From: Candidatus Bilamarchaeum dharawalense
Lineage (GTDB): Archaea; Micrarchaeota; Micrarchaeia; Anstonellales; Bilamarchaeaceae
NCBI GenBank assembly: GCA_902386555.1
Contig: CABMJJ010000009.1
Location: 151,680-215,679, forward strand
Length of the DNA stretch: 64,000 bases
Direction of reading: 5' to 3'
Part shown: positions 17,159 to 26,078 of the stretch, piece after piece
How the letters are laid out: each line of letters starts with the position of its first letter
Numbering within the stretch: position 1 is the first letter of the stretch
Program-made: the position numbers and the translations under genes
The notes under the pieces: model-generated
Database searches by the model: none
What the model was told of the DNA's origin: nothing
What the model saw: only the letters and a program-made list of their open reading frames with translations

Positions 17159-18121
17159 ATGATGGAAACTGATATTCTACCTTGGACAGAAAAATACAGG
17201 CCAAAAAAACTTGACGAAGTGGCTGGGCAAAAAGAAATTGTCGAAAGCCTCAGGGCTTTTGTTAAGGCAAAAAACATGCCGAGTATGCTCTTTGCTGGAC
17301 CCCCGGGAGTTGGAAAAACAACCTGCTCATTGGCACTTGCCCGTGAACTTTACGGTGAAGAGATTGCAGGGAATTTTTTGGAATTGAATGCAAGCGACGA
17401 ACGTGGAATTGACGTTGTACGTGGCAGGATAAAGGATTTTGCACGATCCGTATCTTTGGGCGAAGCTCCATTCAAACTTATTTTCCTTGACGAGGGAGAC
17501 GCATTAACTGCAGACGCTCAACAGGCGCTGAGAAGAACAATGGAATCTAACTCATCGGTGACACGATTCATAATATCTGCAAACTATTCATCACGAATTA
17601 TTGAACCCATACAGAGCAGGTGCGCGGTATTCAGATTCATGCCATTGAATGACAAGGACATGCGAAAAACATTGGAACATGTTGCCAAGATGGAGAAACT
17701 TAAGATAGACGATAAGGCTCTTGACGCCATATTCTATGTTTCAGAAGGAGATATGAGAAGAGCGCTCAATGTTATGCAAGGTTGTGCAATGCATGCTAGC
17801 CATATAACTGAAGAATTGGTTCATAAAATAAGCAGCAGGGCAATGCCAAAGGAAGTTAAGGATATGCTCCACCTTGCCATTGATGGTAAATTCCAATCTG
17901 CCCGGGAAAATTTAGACAAATTGATAATCACCTATGGCCTGAGTGGAGAGGATATAATATACCAGGTTTACCGGGAGATAGGAAAGATGGAGATTCCGGA
18001 AAAACAAAGAATGAGACTAATCGAAATAGTCGGCGAATATAATTTTAGATTGATACAAGGCGCCAATGAAAGAATACAATTGGAAGCTCTTCTTGCCCAA
18101 TTTGCTACTGCAAAGGGGTAG
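17159..18121 (+). CDS. rfcS: Replication factor C small subunit (clamp loader)
   Basis: This 320-residue AAA+ protein loads the PCNA clamp at replication forks. It shows RFC boxes in order: PWTEKYRPKKLDEVAGQ, Walker A GPPGVGKTT, Walker B LFLDEGDAL, sensor 1 SANYSS and the arginine-finger SRC motif in QSRCAVFRF. The length is normal for the small subunit, and no intein is present. ATG 17162, two residues short of the start given, is equally possible from the TATA spacing. The large subunit is not in this window. Confidence 0.96.
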   Translation: MMETDILPWTEKYRPKKLDEVAGQKEIVESLRAFVKAKNMPSMLFAGPPGVGKTTCSLALARELYGEEIAGNFLELNASDERGIDVVRGRIKDFARSVSLGEAPFKLIFLDEGDALTADAQQALRRTMESNSSVTRFIISANYSSRIIEPIQSRCAVFRFMPLNDKDMRKTLEHVAKMEKLKIDDKALDAIFYVSEGDMRRALNVMQGCAMHASHITEELVHKISSRAMPKEVKDMLHLAIDGKFQSARENLDKLIITYGLSGEDIIYQVYREIGKMEIPEKQRMRLIEIVGEYNFRLIQGANERIQLEALLAQFATAKG

Positions 18122-18122
18122 A

Positions 18123-18818
18123 ATGAGAAAGGCTGAGTTTTTTTTAATTATTTTACTTACCCTGGCCAGCTCTGCTTTTGTCCCGCCCAGGGTATTTGAC
18201 CAGGACGATCTAGGGGATATCATATTCAAAGAATTTACCTATTCCATTGCAATTGATTGTAATGAATCCATATTGAAGGTAATGGTGATGAATGAAAGCA
18301 ACATGCCGGTGGAAGGTGCAACCACCTACCTTCAATATTTAGAAAATTCAAATCCCATAATATCCAGGATCTCCACTCCAAAAAATGGAACCACTCTGCA
18401 CCAATTACCTGGTAACACCAAATATATGAGAAGCCGCTGGACCCTTTTAATTGAAAAGGAGGGTTATAGAAGCAAGGCAGTTCAGTTTGATCTTGCTCCC
18501 TGTTATTCTAACTGGACCATGCCGCCCTATATCCCACCAGTCATTAAACCAAAGAATAATACGGGGAATGAAACGCATATACCAGCAGAAAATAAAACCA
18601 CAGATAATCAAAGTGGATGGAATCCCGCAAATCAAACACAGGATAACAGTGATGATGGAATTAACGTGGATGGAATACAGTGGATACCAGTAATCGTACT
18701 AATTGTGATTTTGCTTATAATTTTTAAATACGTCAAACGAACTAATAAGCATGCGAAGAATACTAATCGTATTGACTTTTCTTCTTCTAGGCTGTACTGG
18801 CGTAAGCGAAAAAAATGA
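18123..18818 (+). CDS. Surface protein with signal peptide and C-terminal membrane anchor (paralog A)
   Basis: From ATG 18123 (1 bp after the rfcS stop) the protein has a signal peptide (FFLIILLTLASSAFV), a beta-rich domain (SIAIDCNESILKV ... LLIEKEGYRSKAVQFDLAPCY) resembling carboxypeptidase-regulatory/Ig-like folds, an Asn/Thr-rich linker with many N-glycosylation sites, and a membrane helix (WIPVIVLIVILLIIF) with a basic tail. It is probably displayed on the cell surface. The central domain resembles the gene at 19494, so the two are probably paralogs. It overlaps the next gene by 68 bp. Confidence 0.75.
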   Translation: MRKAEFFLIILLTLASSAFVPPRVFDQDDLGDIIFKEFTYSIAIDCNESILKVMVMNESNMPVEGATTYLQYLENSNPIISRISTPKNGTTLHQLPGNTKYMRSRWTLLIEKEGYRSKAVQFDLAPCYSNWTMPPYIPPVIKPKNNTGNETHIPAENKTTDNQSGWNPANQTQDNSDDGINVDGIQWIPVIVLIVILLIIFKYVKRTNKHAKNTNRIDFSSSRLYWRKRKK

Positions 18819-19497
18819 TACTGCCAATGGAACGAATATTACTTTCCATGAAAATGAAACACCAGATGGATTCCTACCACCAGACATAGAACCGGTAACG
18901 CAGATATGGTGCAATGATAGTGATGGAAACGACGTAACAACAGCAGGGGTCGTGGTCTCCAATAACAGAAGCTACGAAGATTTTTGTGTTAATAACGTTC
19001 AGATCAAAGAATACTACTGCCAGGGAAATTTATCAAAATCAGATATAATCAACTGTCCAACGGATTATCTTTGTAAAAATGGAAAGTGTGAGAAGAAAGC
19101 AAAACAATGTGAGGACAGTGATGGTGGAAAAAATATTTACCAGGAGGGTATGGTTACCCTTGGGTCATTGGGAATGAGTGGCACTTATATAGACAAATGT
19201 GTGGAAGAAAGTTGGGTCAAGGAATATTGGTGCGAAAATGACGAGATGAAGGTGGAGGACATGAAATGTCCTGAGCCAACCCATTGTGTTAATGGATTCT
19301 GTAGGGAAGATGCCTGCTTTGATAGCGATGATGGTTCGATTTACAAAAAAGGTGCAGCAAATAAGGGTAGTGAGAAAAAAACAGACTATTGTACTGGAAC
19401 CAAAAGCGGCATAGAATATTATTGTGATGGAAATCAGATTGCGAGTACCCTATTCACCTGTTCAGACGGAATATGTGTTAATGGAGCGTGTGAGTGA
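18751..19497 (+). CDS. Cysteine-rich lipoprotein
   Basis: This 248-residue protein begins with a lipoprotein signal (LTFLLLGC, Cys15 as the lipid-modified residue). The mature part contains three repeats of a disulfide-rich unit of about 70 residues, each with a CxDSD(G)G start, a YYC/YWC core and a final C-x-x-G-x-C. It is expected on the outer face of the membrane. It lies between two paralogous surface proteins and overlaps both, so all three are probably translated together. Function unknown. Confidence 0.75.
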   Translation: MRRILIVLTFLLLGCTGVSEKNDTANGTNITFHENETPDGFLPPDIEPVTQIWCNDSDGNDVTTAGVVVSNNRSYEDFCVNNVQIKEYYCQGNLSKSDIINCPTDYLCKNGKCEKKAKQCEDSDGGKNIYQEGMVTLGSLGMSGTYIDKCVEESWVKEYWCENDEMKVEDMKCPEPTHCVNGFCREDACFDSDDGSIYKKGAANKGSEKKTDYCTGTKSGIEYYCDGNQIASTLFTCSDGICVNGACE

Positions 19498-20114
19498 TGA
19501 GATTATTGATCATGTTTCTGATTATTGCGAGTCTGTGTATGGCATTTACTGTTAAACCAACATACATTGCAGTGAAAAATACAGGCAATGAAAGTCTGGA
19601 ACCACCGAAAGTTGAGCTTTTGATTGATTGTGCCACCAAACAGCTTAAGGCCACCATATCATCAGAAGACGATCAGGTAATCCAGAATGCAAAAACCTAT
19701 ATTTTTTATACAAACTATGGATACCAGCTTATTGGAACCGGAACATCGAATTCAGAAGGAGTTAGCACCATAAACGTGATTGGAACCATGAACTACCTCA
19801 CAGCGCTATTTATTTTCAGGGTGGACGCTCCAGGTTATAGAAGCCAGGAAATTGAATTTACCTACAAGAAATGCTTTGATGCACCACCAGTGGTGGAACC
19901 AGATGAACCGCCACTTCCGCCATCAGAAAATTACACTGCACCGCCTCCAGAAAACGAAAGCCAACCACCTCCTGAAGAGCATGTTACCCCACCTCCCTAC
20001 AACAACCCTCCAGAACAGCAACCAGTTCAAAATCCAGAACCACAGACAGCTAATTGCCCATTCGGTGCGTTACTTTTCTTAGCATTATTTTACAAAATAA
20101 TGGTGAAACAATGA
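19494..20114 (+). CDS. Surface protein with proline-rich stalk (paralog B)
   Basis: A 206-residue protein with a signal peptide (LLIMFLIIASLCMA) and a beta-rich domain (LLIDCATKQLKATIS ... DAPGYRSQEIEFTYKKCF) similar to the gene at 18123. A long Pro/Glu-rich stalk (PPPENESQPPPEE) is followed by a short hydrophobic C-terminus (CPFGALLFLALFYKI). It starts with an ATGA overlap on the lipoprotein gene and ends with an ATGA overlap on the lyase gene. Probably surface-anchored; function unknown. Confidence 0.7.
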   Translation: MMRLLIMFLIIASLCMAFTVKPTYIAVKNTGNESLEPPKVELLIDCATKQLKATISSEDDQVIQNAKTYIFYTNYGYQLIGTGTSNSEGVSTINVIGTMNYLTALFIFRVDAPGYRSQEIEFTYKKCFDAPPVVEPDEPPLPPSENYTAPPPENESQPPPEEHVTPPPYNNPPEQQPVQNPEPQTANCPFGALLFLALFYKIMVKQ

Positions 20115-21511
20115 GAACAGAAGAAGATTTTTTAGGTAAGGTAGGTATTCCAGATGATGCCTACTATGGATCCTTTACCGCAAGAGCAAGTAAGAACTTT
20201 CAATTAAGTGGAATTTTGGTTCACAAAGAACTTATCAAAGCAGTTGCCTTGATAAAAAAGTCTGCGGCCCTCGCCAATGTGGAGATAGGCCAGATGGATA
20301 GAAAAGTGGGAGAAGCGATTGTGAAAGCATCCGAAGAAGTTATTGCTGGAAAATTTGATAAGGAATTTATTCTTGATGCTTTCCAAGCAGGTGCTGGAAC
20401 TCCCTTGCACATGAATGTTAATGAGGTTATTGCAAACAGAGCTGAAGAATTGCTTGGCGGTAAAAAAGGCAGCTATGCTTTGGTTCACCCTAACAACCAT
20501 GTAAACATGTCACAAAGTTCAAACAACGTTGTACCTTCTGCCATAAAGATCGCTGCCATGAGACTTACAAAAAAAACAATTCAAGAAGCAGAGCTATTAA
20601 AAAAATCATTTGAAAACAAAGCAGCAAAATACAAAAAAACACTTAAGATAGGAAGAACCCATTTGCAGGATGCGGTTCCAATGACCTACGGCCAAGTTTT
20701 TGGAGCCTATGCACGAGCAATTGAGAAGGACATTGAACAGATGAAAACTGGCCTTGAGAACATAGAGGAAATAGGAGTGGGAGGAACTGCCATAGGAAGT
20801 GGCATTACAGCCCATCCGAAATTCAGGGAAACAGTAACAAAATACATAAGAAAAGAAATTCAGGTGAAGATCGCTAGGGATGGGATTGAGATAACACAAA
20901 ATATGAATGATTTTGTAACTCTATCCGGTTCCTACAGAAGATATGCGATAACATTGACAAGAATAGCAAATGATCTGAGATTACTTGTTTCTGGACCAAA
21001 GGCGGGCATTGCAGAAATAATTCTGCCAGAAGTTGAGCCAGGTTCATCGATAATGCCAGGAAAGATTAATCCATCAATTCCAGAAGCAGTGAATATGCTT
21101 GCATTTCAAGTCATTGGGAACGACCAGGCAATTATGCTTGCTGCCCAGTCTGGCCAGCTGGAACTTAATTTCGCCACACCGCTCATTGCCCACAATGTTT
21201 TCCAAAGTGCAGAACTTTTAGCAAATGGTTCTGCCATGTTTAGGATATTTTGCATAGATGGACTTGAAGTTGACGAAGAAACAACAAAAAACAATTTCGA
21301 AAAAAGCTTTGGCTACGCAACTGCCCTTAATCCCTATTTAGGTTACAAAGAGGTTTCTCTTCTGGTTAAGGAAGCCTATCAAAAGAAAACAAGCTTGAAG
21401 GAACTAATTCTAGCTAAGGGGATAATGAACCGAAATGATTTGGAAAAAATTATCGCAACAGCAACTGGACCGTGTGAAGTAGATAGGGAAATAAAAAAAA
21501 GATTACACTAG
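20111..21511 (+). CDS. aspA: Aspartate ammonia-lyase (aspartase/fumarase superfamily)
   Basis: From ATG 20111 the protein has 466 residues. It carries the superfamily signature GSSIMPGKINP with IPEAVNM after it, a context seen in aspartases rather than fumarases (which usually read Q-C-E-A). The upstream TPLHMNVNEVIANRAEE and NNHVNMSQSSNN segments complete the active site. It would reversibly convert aspartate to fumarate and ammonia. Fumarase activity cannot be excluded. With malic enzyme and PEP carboxylase next door it ties amino-acid nitrogen to C4 metabolism. Confidence 0.85.
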   Translation: MRTEEDFLGKVGIPDDAYYGSFTARASKNFQLSGILVHKELIKAVALIKKSAALANVEIGQMDRKVGEAIVKASEEVIAGKFDKEFILDAFQAGAGTPLHMNVNEVIANRAEELLGGKKGSYALVHPNNHVNMSQSSNNVVPSAIKIAAMRLTKKTIQEAELLKKSFENKAAKYKKTLKIGRTHLQDAVPMTYGQVFGAYARAIEKDIEQMKTGLENIEEIGVGGTAIGSGITAHPKFRETVTKYIRKEIQVKIARDGIEITQNMNDFVTLSGSYRRYAITLTRIANDLRLLVSGPKAGIAEIILPEVEPGSSIMPGKINPSIPEAVNMLAFQVIGNDQAIMLAAQSGQLELNFATPLIAHNVFQSAELLANGSAMFRIFCIDGLEVDEETTKNNFEKSFGYATALNPYLGYKEVSLLVKEAYQKKTSLKELILAKGIMNRNDLEKIIATATGPCEVDREIKKRLH

Positions 21512-22180
21512 GAATGGTGCCAAAAGAGCAGTGAGAACAAGAAGAAGGACCATACTTACCAGGAACAATAATGCAACCGCGCAGCCAGCTCTGAGTTTAG
21601 AGAAATTATTAGTATGGCGAACAACCTGGAATATTGGATAGAATGAATAGGCAGACATTACCAGTAGAACTATCTGTATTAGGGGGCTGATTAAAGGAAC
21701 GAAAGCAAATAGCATCAGCGGAGAGGTTATCACTACGATACACAAATTCAAGACGCTGAGCAGATAGGTTTGGAATCCGAAATTACTCTTCCCACCTAAT
21801 AACTTGGTGATAAGATAAAGAACACCTGACATGAAATAGAAGATGGCAGTACTTGCGATGGCCGCAACAAGTGCTTGTAGAAGAGCCAACGCGATATTGT
21901 AGGCAAGAGGGTAGTCGGTAAATGTTTGAGGTGCAGCAAACAAAGCACCAATAAAAAATGCAATAACCAGTGCAACCTGGTTAAGTAATTGTGAAAAAAG
22001 AATAATTGATAGACTCTGTTTGAGAGTGCCGTTTTCTTCTCTGACCAGTGCTGAAACTTCCCAGGGATTGGCATATTTTTTAACCCAACCGAGAATACGA
22101 TTAATATCAATATTTACTTTTGGTTTTTCAACCACTGACGGAGTGTCGATTACTTTCTTGGTTCTTTTTTTGTTACTCAT
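21503..22180 (-). CDS. YIP1-family-like multispan membrane protein (1)
   Basis: This 225-residue protein has a basic cytosolic N-terminus of about 45 residues and then five predicted membrane helices, with the WEVSALVREENGTL segment before the first, as in Yip1-type domains. Its start overlaps the malic enzyme stop region in an ATGA arrangement, so it is co-transcribed with that gene. The role is unknown. Similar proteins are at 24921 and 38016. Confidence 0.65.
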   Translation of the reverse strand: MSNKKRTKKVIDTPSVVEKPKVNIDINRILGWVKKYANPWEVSALVREENGTLKQSLSIILFSQLLNQVALVIAFFIGALFAAPQTFTDYPLAYNIALALLQALVAAIASTAIFYFMSGVLYLITKLLGGKSNFGFQTYLLSVLNLCIVVITSPLMLFAFVPLISPLIQIVLLVMSAYSFYPIFQVVRHTNNFSKLRAGCAVALLFLVSMVLLLVLTALLAPFLV

Positions 22181-23322
22181 TTTTTCGCCTCAATAGCAGA
22201 TCTTACGCGTTTGAATATATTTTTCACAACTTTTTTATCAAAAACATCAGGAACTATTTTTTCTCGTGTTTGATTTTTAACTGATTCTGCAATGCCCTTT
22301 GCAGCGGCAATTTTCATCTCGTAGGTTATTCTGGTTACTCTTAGATCCAAAAGTGCTCTCAGGAAACCTGGAAAGCAAAGGGAGTTATTAATTTGATTTG
22401 GATAGTCGCTTCTACCAGTGCCAAATATATCTATCCTAAGGTCACGCGCCTGCTCAATTGAGATTTCTGAAATGGGGTTGGAAAGGGCAAAGACGATATT
22501 GGGTTTTTTCATATTCATTATGGTTTCCATGGGAATGGATCCTGGAGAGGATGCAGCGATTAACACATCAGCACCATGGAAATCCTTGAGCTGCCCGGTG
22601 AAATTGGATCTATTGAACTGGGTGAGTTCCAACTTATAGTCTTCAAGCCCACTTCGTGCCTGGGAGATTGCGCCCTTGCTGTCAAAAACAACAATATCAA
22701 CAAAACCTGCCGCATTGAGAAGCTTGGCAATGGCATAGCCTGCACTTCCTGCACCAACAATTCCAATTTTAACATCTCGGGCATTTGGTTTTCCCAAAAC
22801 CTTGAGAGCATTGTAAAGACCAGCAAGGGTCACCATTGCAGTCCCATGCTGATCATCGTGGAAAACCGGAATATCGAGAAGTTCGGTTAGACGCTTTTCT
22901 ATATAGAAAACTTTAGGAGTTGAAATATCTTCAAGATTAATTGCGCCAAATCCAGGTGCAAGTGCCCGAACCATATTCACAAACTGATCAGGATCCTTGC
23001 AGTCAAGACAGATTGGGATGGCATCTATTTTGCCAAATTGCTGCATGATTAGTGCTTTCCCTTCCATCACTGGGAGCGCTGCTTCGGGTCCGATATCTCC
23101 AAGGCCAAGCACTCTTGTACCGTCGGTCACAATGGCAACAGTATTGCCTTTCATTGTGTAATCATAAACTGTTTTTTTGTTCTTGGCAATTTCCATGCAG
23201 GGTTTGGCAACTCCAGGTGTATAGAGTGTAGCAAGATCTTCTATGGTCCTGATTTTGGTTTTTGGACCAATGAAAATTTTACCTCGTAAATTTTTGTGAA
23301 GTTCTAGAGGGTCAGTAGTCAT
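22177..23322 (-). CDS. Malic enzyme (malate dehydrogenase, decarboxylating)
   Basis: This 381-residue enzyme converts malate to pyruvate and CO2 with NAD(P)+. Family hallmarks: [12 protein letters not shown] at the N-terminus, the catalytic region [25 protein letters not shown] (written in part), [13 protein letters not shown], the nucleotide-binding [14 protein letters not shown], and SNPISEIS. It is the short prokaryotic form without a phosphotransacetylase tail. It follows the PEP carboxylase gene by 4 bp in the same direction. The cofactor preference is not obvious. Confidence 0.94.
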   Translation of the reverse strand: MTTDPLELHKNLRGKIFIGPKTKIRTIEDLATLYTPGVAKPCMEIAKNKKTVYDYTMKGNTVAIVTDGTRVLGLGDIGPEAALPVMEGKALIMQQFGKIDAIPICLDCKDPDQFVNMVRALAPGFGAINLEDISTPKVFYIEKRLTELLDIPVFHDDQHGTAMVTLAGLYNALKVLGKPNARDVKIGIVGAGSAGYAIAKLLNAAGFVDIVVFDSKGAISQARSGLEDYKLELTQFNRSNFTGQLKDFHGADVLIAASSPGSIPMETIMNMKKPNIVFALSNPISEISIEQARDLRIDIFGTGRSDYPNQINNSLCFPGFLRALLDLRVTRITYEMKIAAAKGIAESVKNQTREKIVPDVFDKKVVKNIFKRVRSAIEAKK

Positions 23323-23326
23323 TGGA

Positions 23327-24793
23327 TCAACCTAGGAAGCTCCTTTTCCAGGCCAACGCCTTTATGTCTTCTCCAATGTGGGTATGTCTGCCTGCCAGGT
23401 AATTTTCCAAAACGCGAGTGCTTATGGTACAATAATCTTCATCTGGTTCAAAATCAATCCACTCCAGCACCTTGGAAACACCTTTCTTCACCCAGGTTGG
23501 CATTTTGTCAAGATTAGATGGATTTAGATATTTCACACCATCCTTCAGATCCTCGTCTATCTTAGTATAATGCTCATGAAGTTCATCAAATTCCTTATCG
23601 TTCAGAGCTGAGAGACCTAGAAGTTCAGGAGGGATACCAAGGGAATAGAAAGAAGCACAGAATTTGATTGCCCTGGGCATTTTGATTCCTTTCATGGAAC
23701 GGGAGTAGCCAAAAAGACCAACATGCAATTTTCTTGCCCTTCGGCCTGGGACAAATACGGAAATCCCATTGATAAGATCAGCCATTTCTTTGAGTTGTGA
23801 TTCGTAGGTTTTGACCATCTTCTTCATGAGCTCCAGTGCTCGTTTTTCGTCAATTGGCAGAGGTGGACGCCTGTGGGCATGGTTGATCATGTCAACTGCA
23901 TTAACCACTTCCCTGAATGGATGATCGTATTTGAATGATGACTGAGCAGTGAATGTTTGAACACTCGGGTATTCGTCACCACAGTTATTCACATTATGGG
24001 GATTGAAATTTCCTCTAAATGGTGCACCACCAACTCCGATTATTGGCATGATGGGAGTGCTTGTTTCCTCTTCGACTTTTTGAAGTTTTTGAAGAGCGAT
24101 CTTTGAAAGCAAAACAGCAGATGCAGAACCATAGTTAAGAGCAGGATCGCTCCTGGCCAGGAATACACGTTGATACTCGTAATCTTTGCCTTCAAGATAT
24201 TTTGAAACAATGGAATCGCAATTTAGGAGGGAATCAAAATTTTCCATCAACGGTATGACATTGATGGTTTCAGGCTGGAAGTCGCCCACCCAATCTTTTA
24301 CAGATATTTTTTCGCTTCCGAGTTTGGTTTCCTTCTGCCCAATAATAATTTGTTCGTAATAATTCTTCACTCTTTTTACTTCCAGATGAGAGGTGGTCAT
24401 TGGCAAAATGACCTCGAATATGGGTGAGATGTCAAGCCCAGCGGCCTTGGCAACATCAAAAGCCCGGGGAATACTGTGTAATGTTTCGAGCAGGATTTTG
24501 CCCTGATTTTTTTCAATTGATGGATTGGGTACACGATAGGTGAGGAAAAAATCCTTTCCAAGTTTCTGTTTGGTGAAAAAATCCAAATAGCGGGATAGAA
24601 GTTTTTCCACCACCTGATTGTCTGCTTCCTTACCTTCACTATCCCACATTTGTTCCTGGCAGCCAAGCTGGGAAAACACGAAAAATGCTTCCTTCACCTC
24701 GGCCTCACCGGCAAGAACATCGGAATCAGAAAAGAACGGAGTGGTGACATTATCAGGATGTTGAGTACTCATGCAACGTGGTATAGTTCTCAT
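23327..24793 (-). CDS. ppcA: Archaeal-type phosphoenolpyruvate carboxylase
   Basis: The 488-residue product from ATG 24793 starts MRTIPRCMSTQHPDNV, the signature of the short archaeal PEPC, and shows GVGGAPFRGNFNP and CRSMKG-like elements of that family. It carboxylates PEP to oxaloacetate. The chosen start has a strong GGGAGG site about 8 nt upstream; the frame is open further (to 24874) but through a palindrome. It heads a PEPC-malic enzyme-membrane protein unit. A TATTTAAAC box lies at 24848-24856. Confidence 0.94.
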   Translation of the reverse strand: MRTIPRCMSTQHPDNVTTPFFSDSDVLAGEAEVKEAFFVFSQLGCQEQMWDSEGKEADNQVVEKLLSRYLDFFTKQKLGKDFFLTYRVPNPSIEKNQGKILLETLHSIPRAFDVAKAAGLDISPIFEVILPMTTSHLEVKRVKNYYEQIIIGQKETKLGSEKISVKDWVGDFQPETINVIPLMENFDSLLNCDSIVSKYLEGKDYEYQRVFLARSDPALNYGSASAVLLSKIALQKLQKVEEETSTPIMPIIGVGGAPFRGNFNPHNVNNCGDEYPSVQTFTAQSSFKYDHPFREVVNAVDMINHAHRRPPLPIDEKRALELMKKMVKTYESQLKEMADLINGISVFVPGRRARKLHVGLFGYSRSMKGIKMPRAIKFCASFYSLGIPPELLGLSALNDKEFDELHEHYTKIDEDLKDGVKYLNPSNLDKMPTWVKKGVSKVLEWIDFEPDEDYCTISTRVLENYLAGRHTHIGEDIKALAWKRSFLG

Positions 24794-24808
24794 AATAAGC
24801 CTCCCAAT

Positions 24809-24836
24809 AAAAAGAACCAAGGTTCTTTTAATCTCC
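24809..24836 (-). repeat. Palindrome with GGAGAT tag in ppcA leader/promoter
   Basis: AAAAAGAACC (24809-24818) and GGTTCTTTT (24821-24829) form a near-perfect inverted repeat between the TATA-like box and the ppcA start. On the ppcA strand it is preceded by GGAGATTAAAA. The same arrangement occurs before valS and, expanded, before the L10e gene. It may be an operator overlapping the transcription start or an RNA hairpin. Confidence 0.55.
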
Positions 24837-24920
24837 TTTAATTTCAAGTTTAAATAGAAGATGGAAGGTGTCATTTAAATAATTTGCTTTGTTAGAGATA
24901 AACGTAGAGAGGTGGAGAAA

Positions 24921-25685
24921 TTGATAGAAAGTATGAAAAAATCATTTAGTGCGTATACGAAGAACCCGTTTCTGTTTGTTTGGGGTTCGCTGATGTATGT
25001 TTTCATGTTAGTGATATTCTTTTTCGCAGCACTTGGCCTCCTGTTGGTCTATTTCATATTTCTATCACTAATAGGTCAGGAGTTTGACCTTCAGTCCATA
25101 CCAACCATAGTGTTCCTGGTATTAATTGGCCTGGTTTTCATGTATTTCACAAATGGATTAAACGCAGCATTGGCACGTACCTATCATGCAGCACTATGGA
25201 GAGAAAAAACAACCATCACCGCATTCTATAGCTATGCACTTGAGAGGGCACCATTAAATTTTGCCATCCAGCTGTTGAGAGACCTGATATGGGTTCTTCT
25301 TGCAGGACCAGTAATAGCAATATATGTGTTGTTCCTGACCGGAGTTCCCTATATGGACGCGATAGTCGGACTGGTCATTCTTACCATAACATTTGTAATC
25401 CACATGGTGTTTACACCAGCACTGATTACCGCAGGGGCATTCGAAGCAGGATTGTACAGCGCCCTTAGACACGGATTTAACACTCTCAGAAGAAAACATA
25501 TAATGTTTATAGGATTGTATTTCCTGTTTGCAATTGTCTGGCTGTTGAACTTCATTCCGTTTATTCAACTGGTAACCATATTCTTCTTATACCCAATAAT
25601 ATACAGTTCCATGGTAATGATAGTAGAAAATGCAGGCAGACCGCCAAGCAAGTCAAAAAAACATAAAAGAGAGGAGGAAGACTAA
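24921..25685 (+). CDS. Multispan membrane protein
   Basis: About 254 residues with five to six strongly hydrophobic helices, a conserved-looking YHAALWREKTT loop and a basic-acidic cytosolic tail (SKSKKHKREEED). The start is placed at TTG 24921 because GAGAGGTGG is correctly spaced before it; GTG 24912 overlaps that site. Resembles other integral membrane proteins of the window in size and topology but no function can be named. It is translationally coupled to the next gene. Confidence 0.65.
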   Translation: MIESMKKSFSAYTKNPFLFVWGSLMYVFMLVIFFFAALGLLLVYFIFLSLIGQEFDLQSIPTIVFLVLIGLVFMYFTNGLNAALARTYHAALWREKTTITAFYSYALERAPLNFAIQLLRDLIWVLLAGPVIAIYVLFLTGVPYMDAIVGLVILTITFVIHMVFTPALITAGAFEAGLYSALRHGFNTLRRKHIMFIGLYFLFAIVWLLNFIPFIQLVTIFFLYPIIYSSMVMIVENAGRPPSKSKKHKREEED

Positions 25686-25993
25686 TGTACCGAGTATATG
25701 AATGCGATCCGGCCAAGAAAGCAGAATTAACCAAGATACTTGAAGCAGACCCGTATGCAGAAGGAAGCTTTGCAAGAAATGGTTATAAGGTCAAGGATGG
25801 TGGGGTCTTGGGTGAGGATAAGACCAAGATGTATGTTTATTTTTCAGCATCAGATGAATTCATCAAGAAAGCAGATGGAATTTTGAAGGATGTTGCCAAA
25901 CCTGCTCCAGGTGATGTGGAAAAGCGAATTATTGAAAAGATCCACAAGGAAGAGGAAGAAGCAGAATCTGGTTTTGGAAGTATGTTTGGTTAA
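25685..25993 (+). CDS. Small acidic archaeal protein of unknown function
   Basis: A 102-residue protein that starts on the stop codon of the preceding gene (TAATG). It has an alpha/beta core (MYRVYECDPAKKAELTKIL, KTKMYVYFSAS) followed by a charged helix with a run of glutamates and a short GFGSMFG tail. No motif suggests an activity. The overlap implies joint expression with the membrane protein. Confidence 0.65.
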   Translation: MYRVYECDPAKKAELTKILEADPYAEGSFARNGYKVKDGGVLGEDKTKMYVYFSASDEFIKKADGILKDVAKPAPGDVEKRIIEKIHKEEEEAESGFGSMFG

Positions 25994-25994
25994 A

Positions 25995-26029
25995 AGGACC
26001 AAAAGATCCTCTAAAATCTCCTTTTTTAA
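25995..26029. terminator. Imperfect hairpin with T-run after the small acidic gene
   Basis: AGGACC (25995-26000) and GATCCT (26005-26010) pair with one mismatch, followed by CTAAAATCTCC and a six-T run. It lies just after the stop codon at 25993 and fits a terminator. The ATCTCC tag is the complement of the GGAGAT tag near the ppcA, valS and L10e palindromes, so it may belong to the same repeat family. Confidence 0.5.
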
Positions 26030-26078
26030 TAAAAAACAGACCTCCCGTATTATATTCTGGTTTTGAGTTATCTTAATT

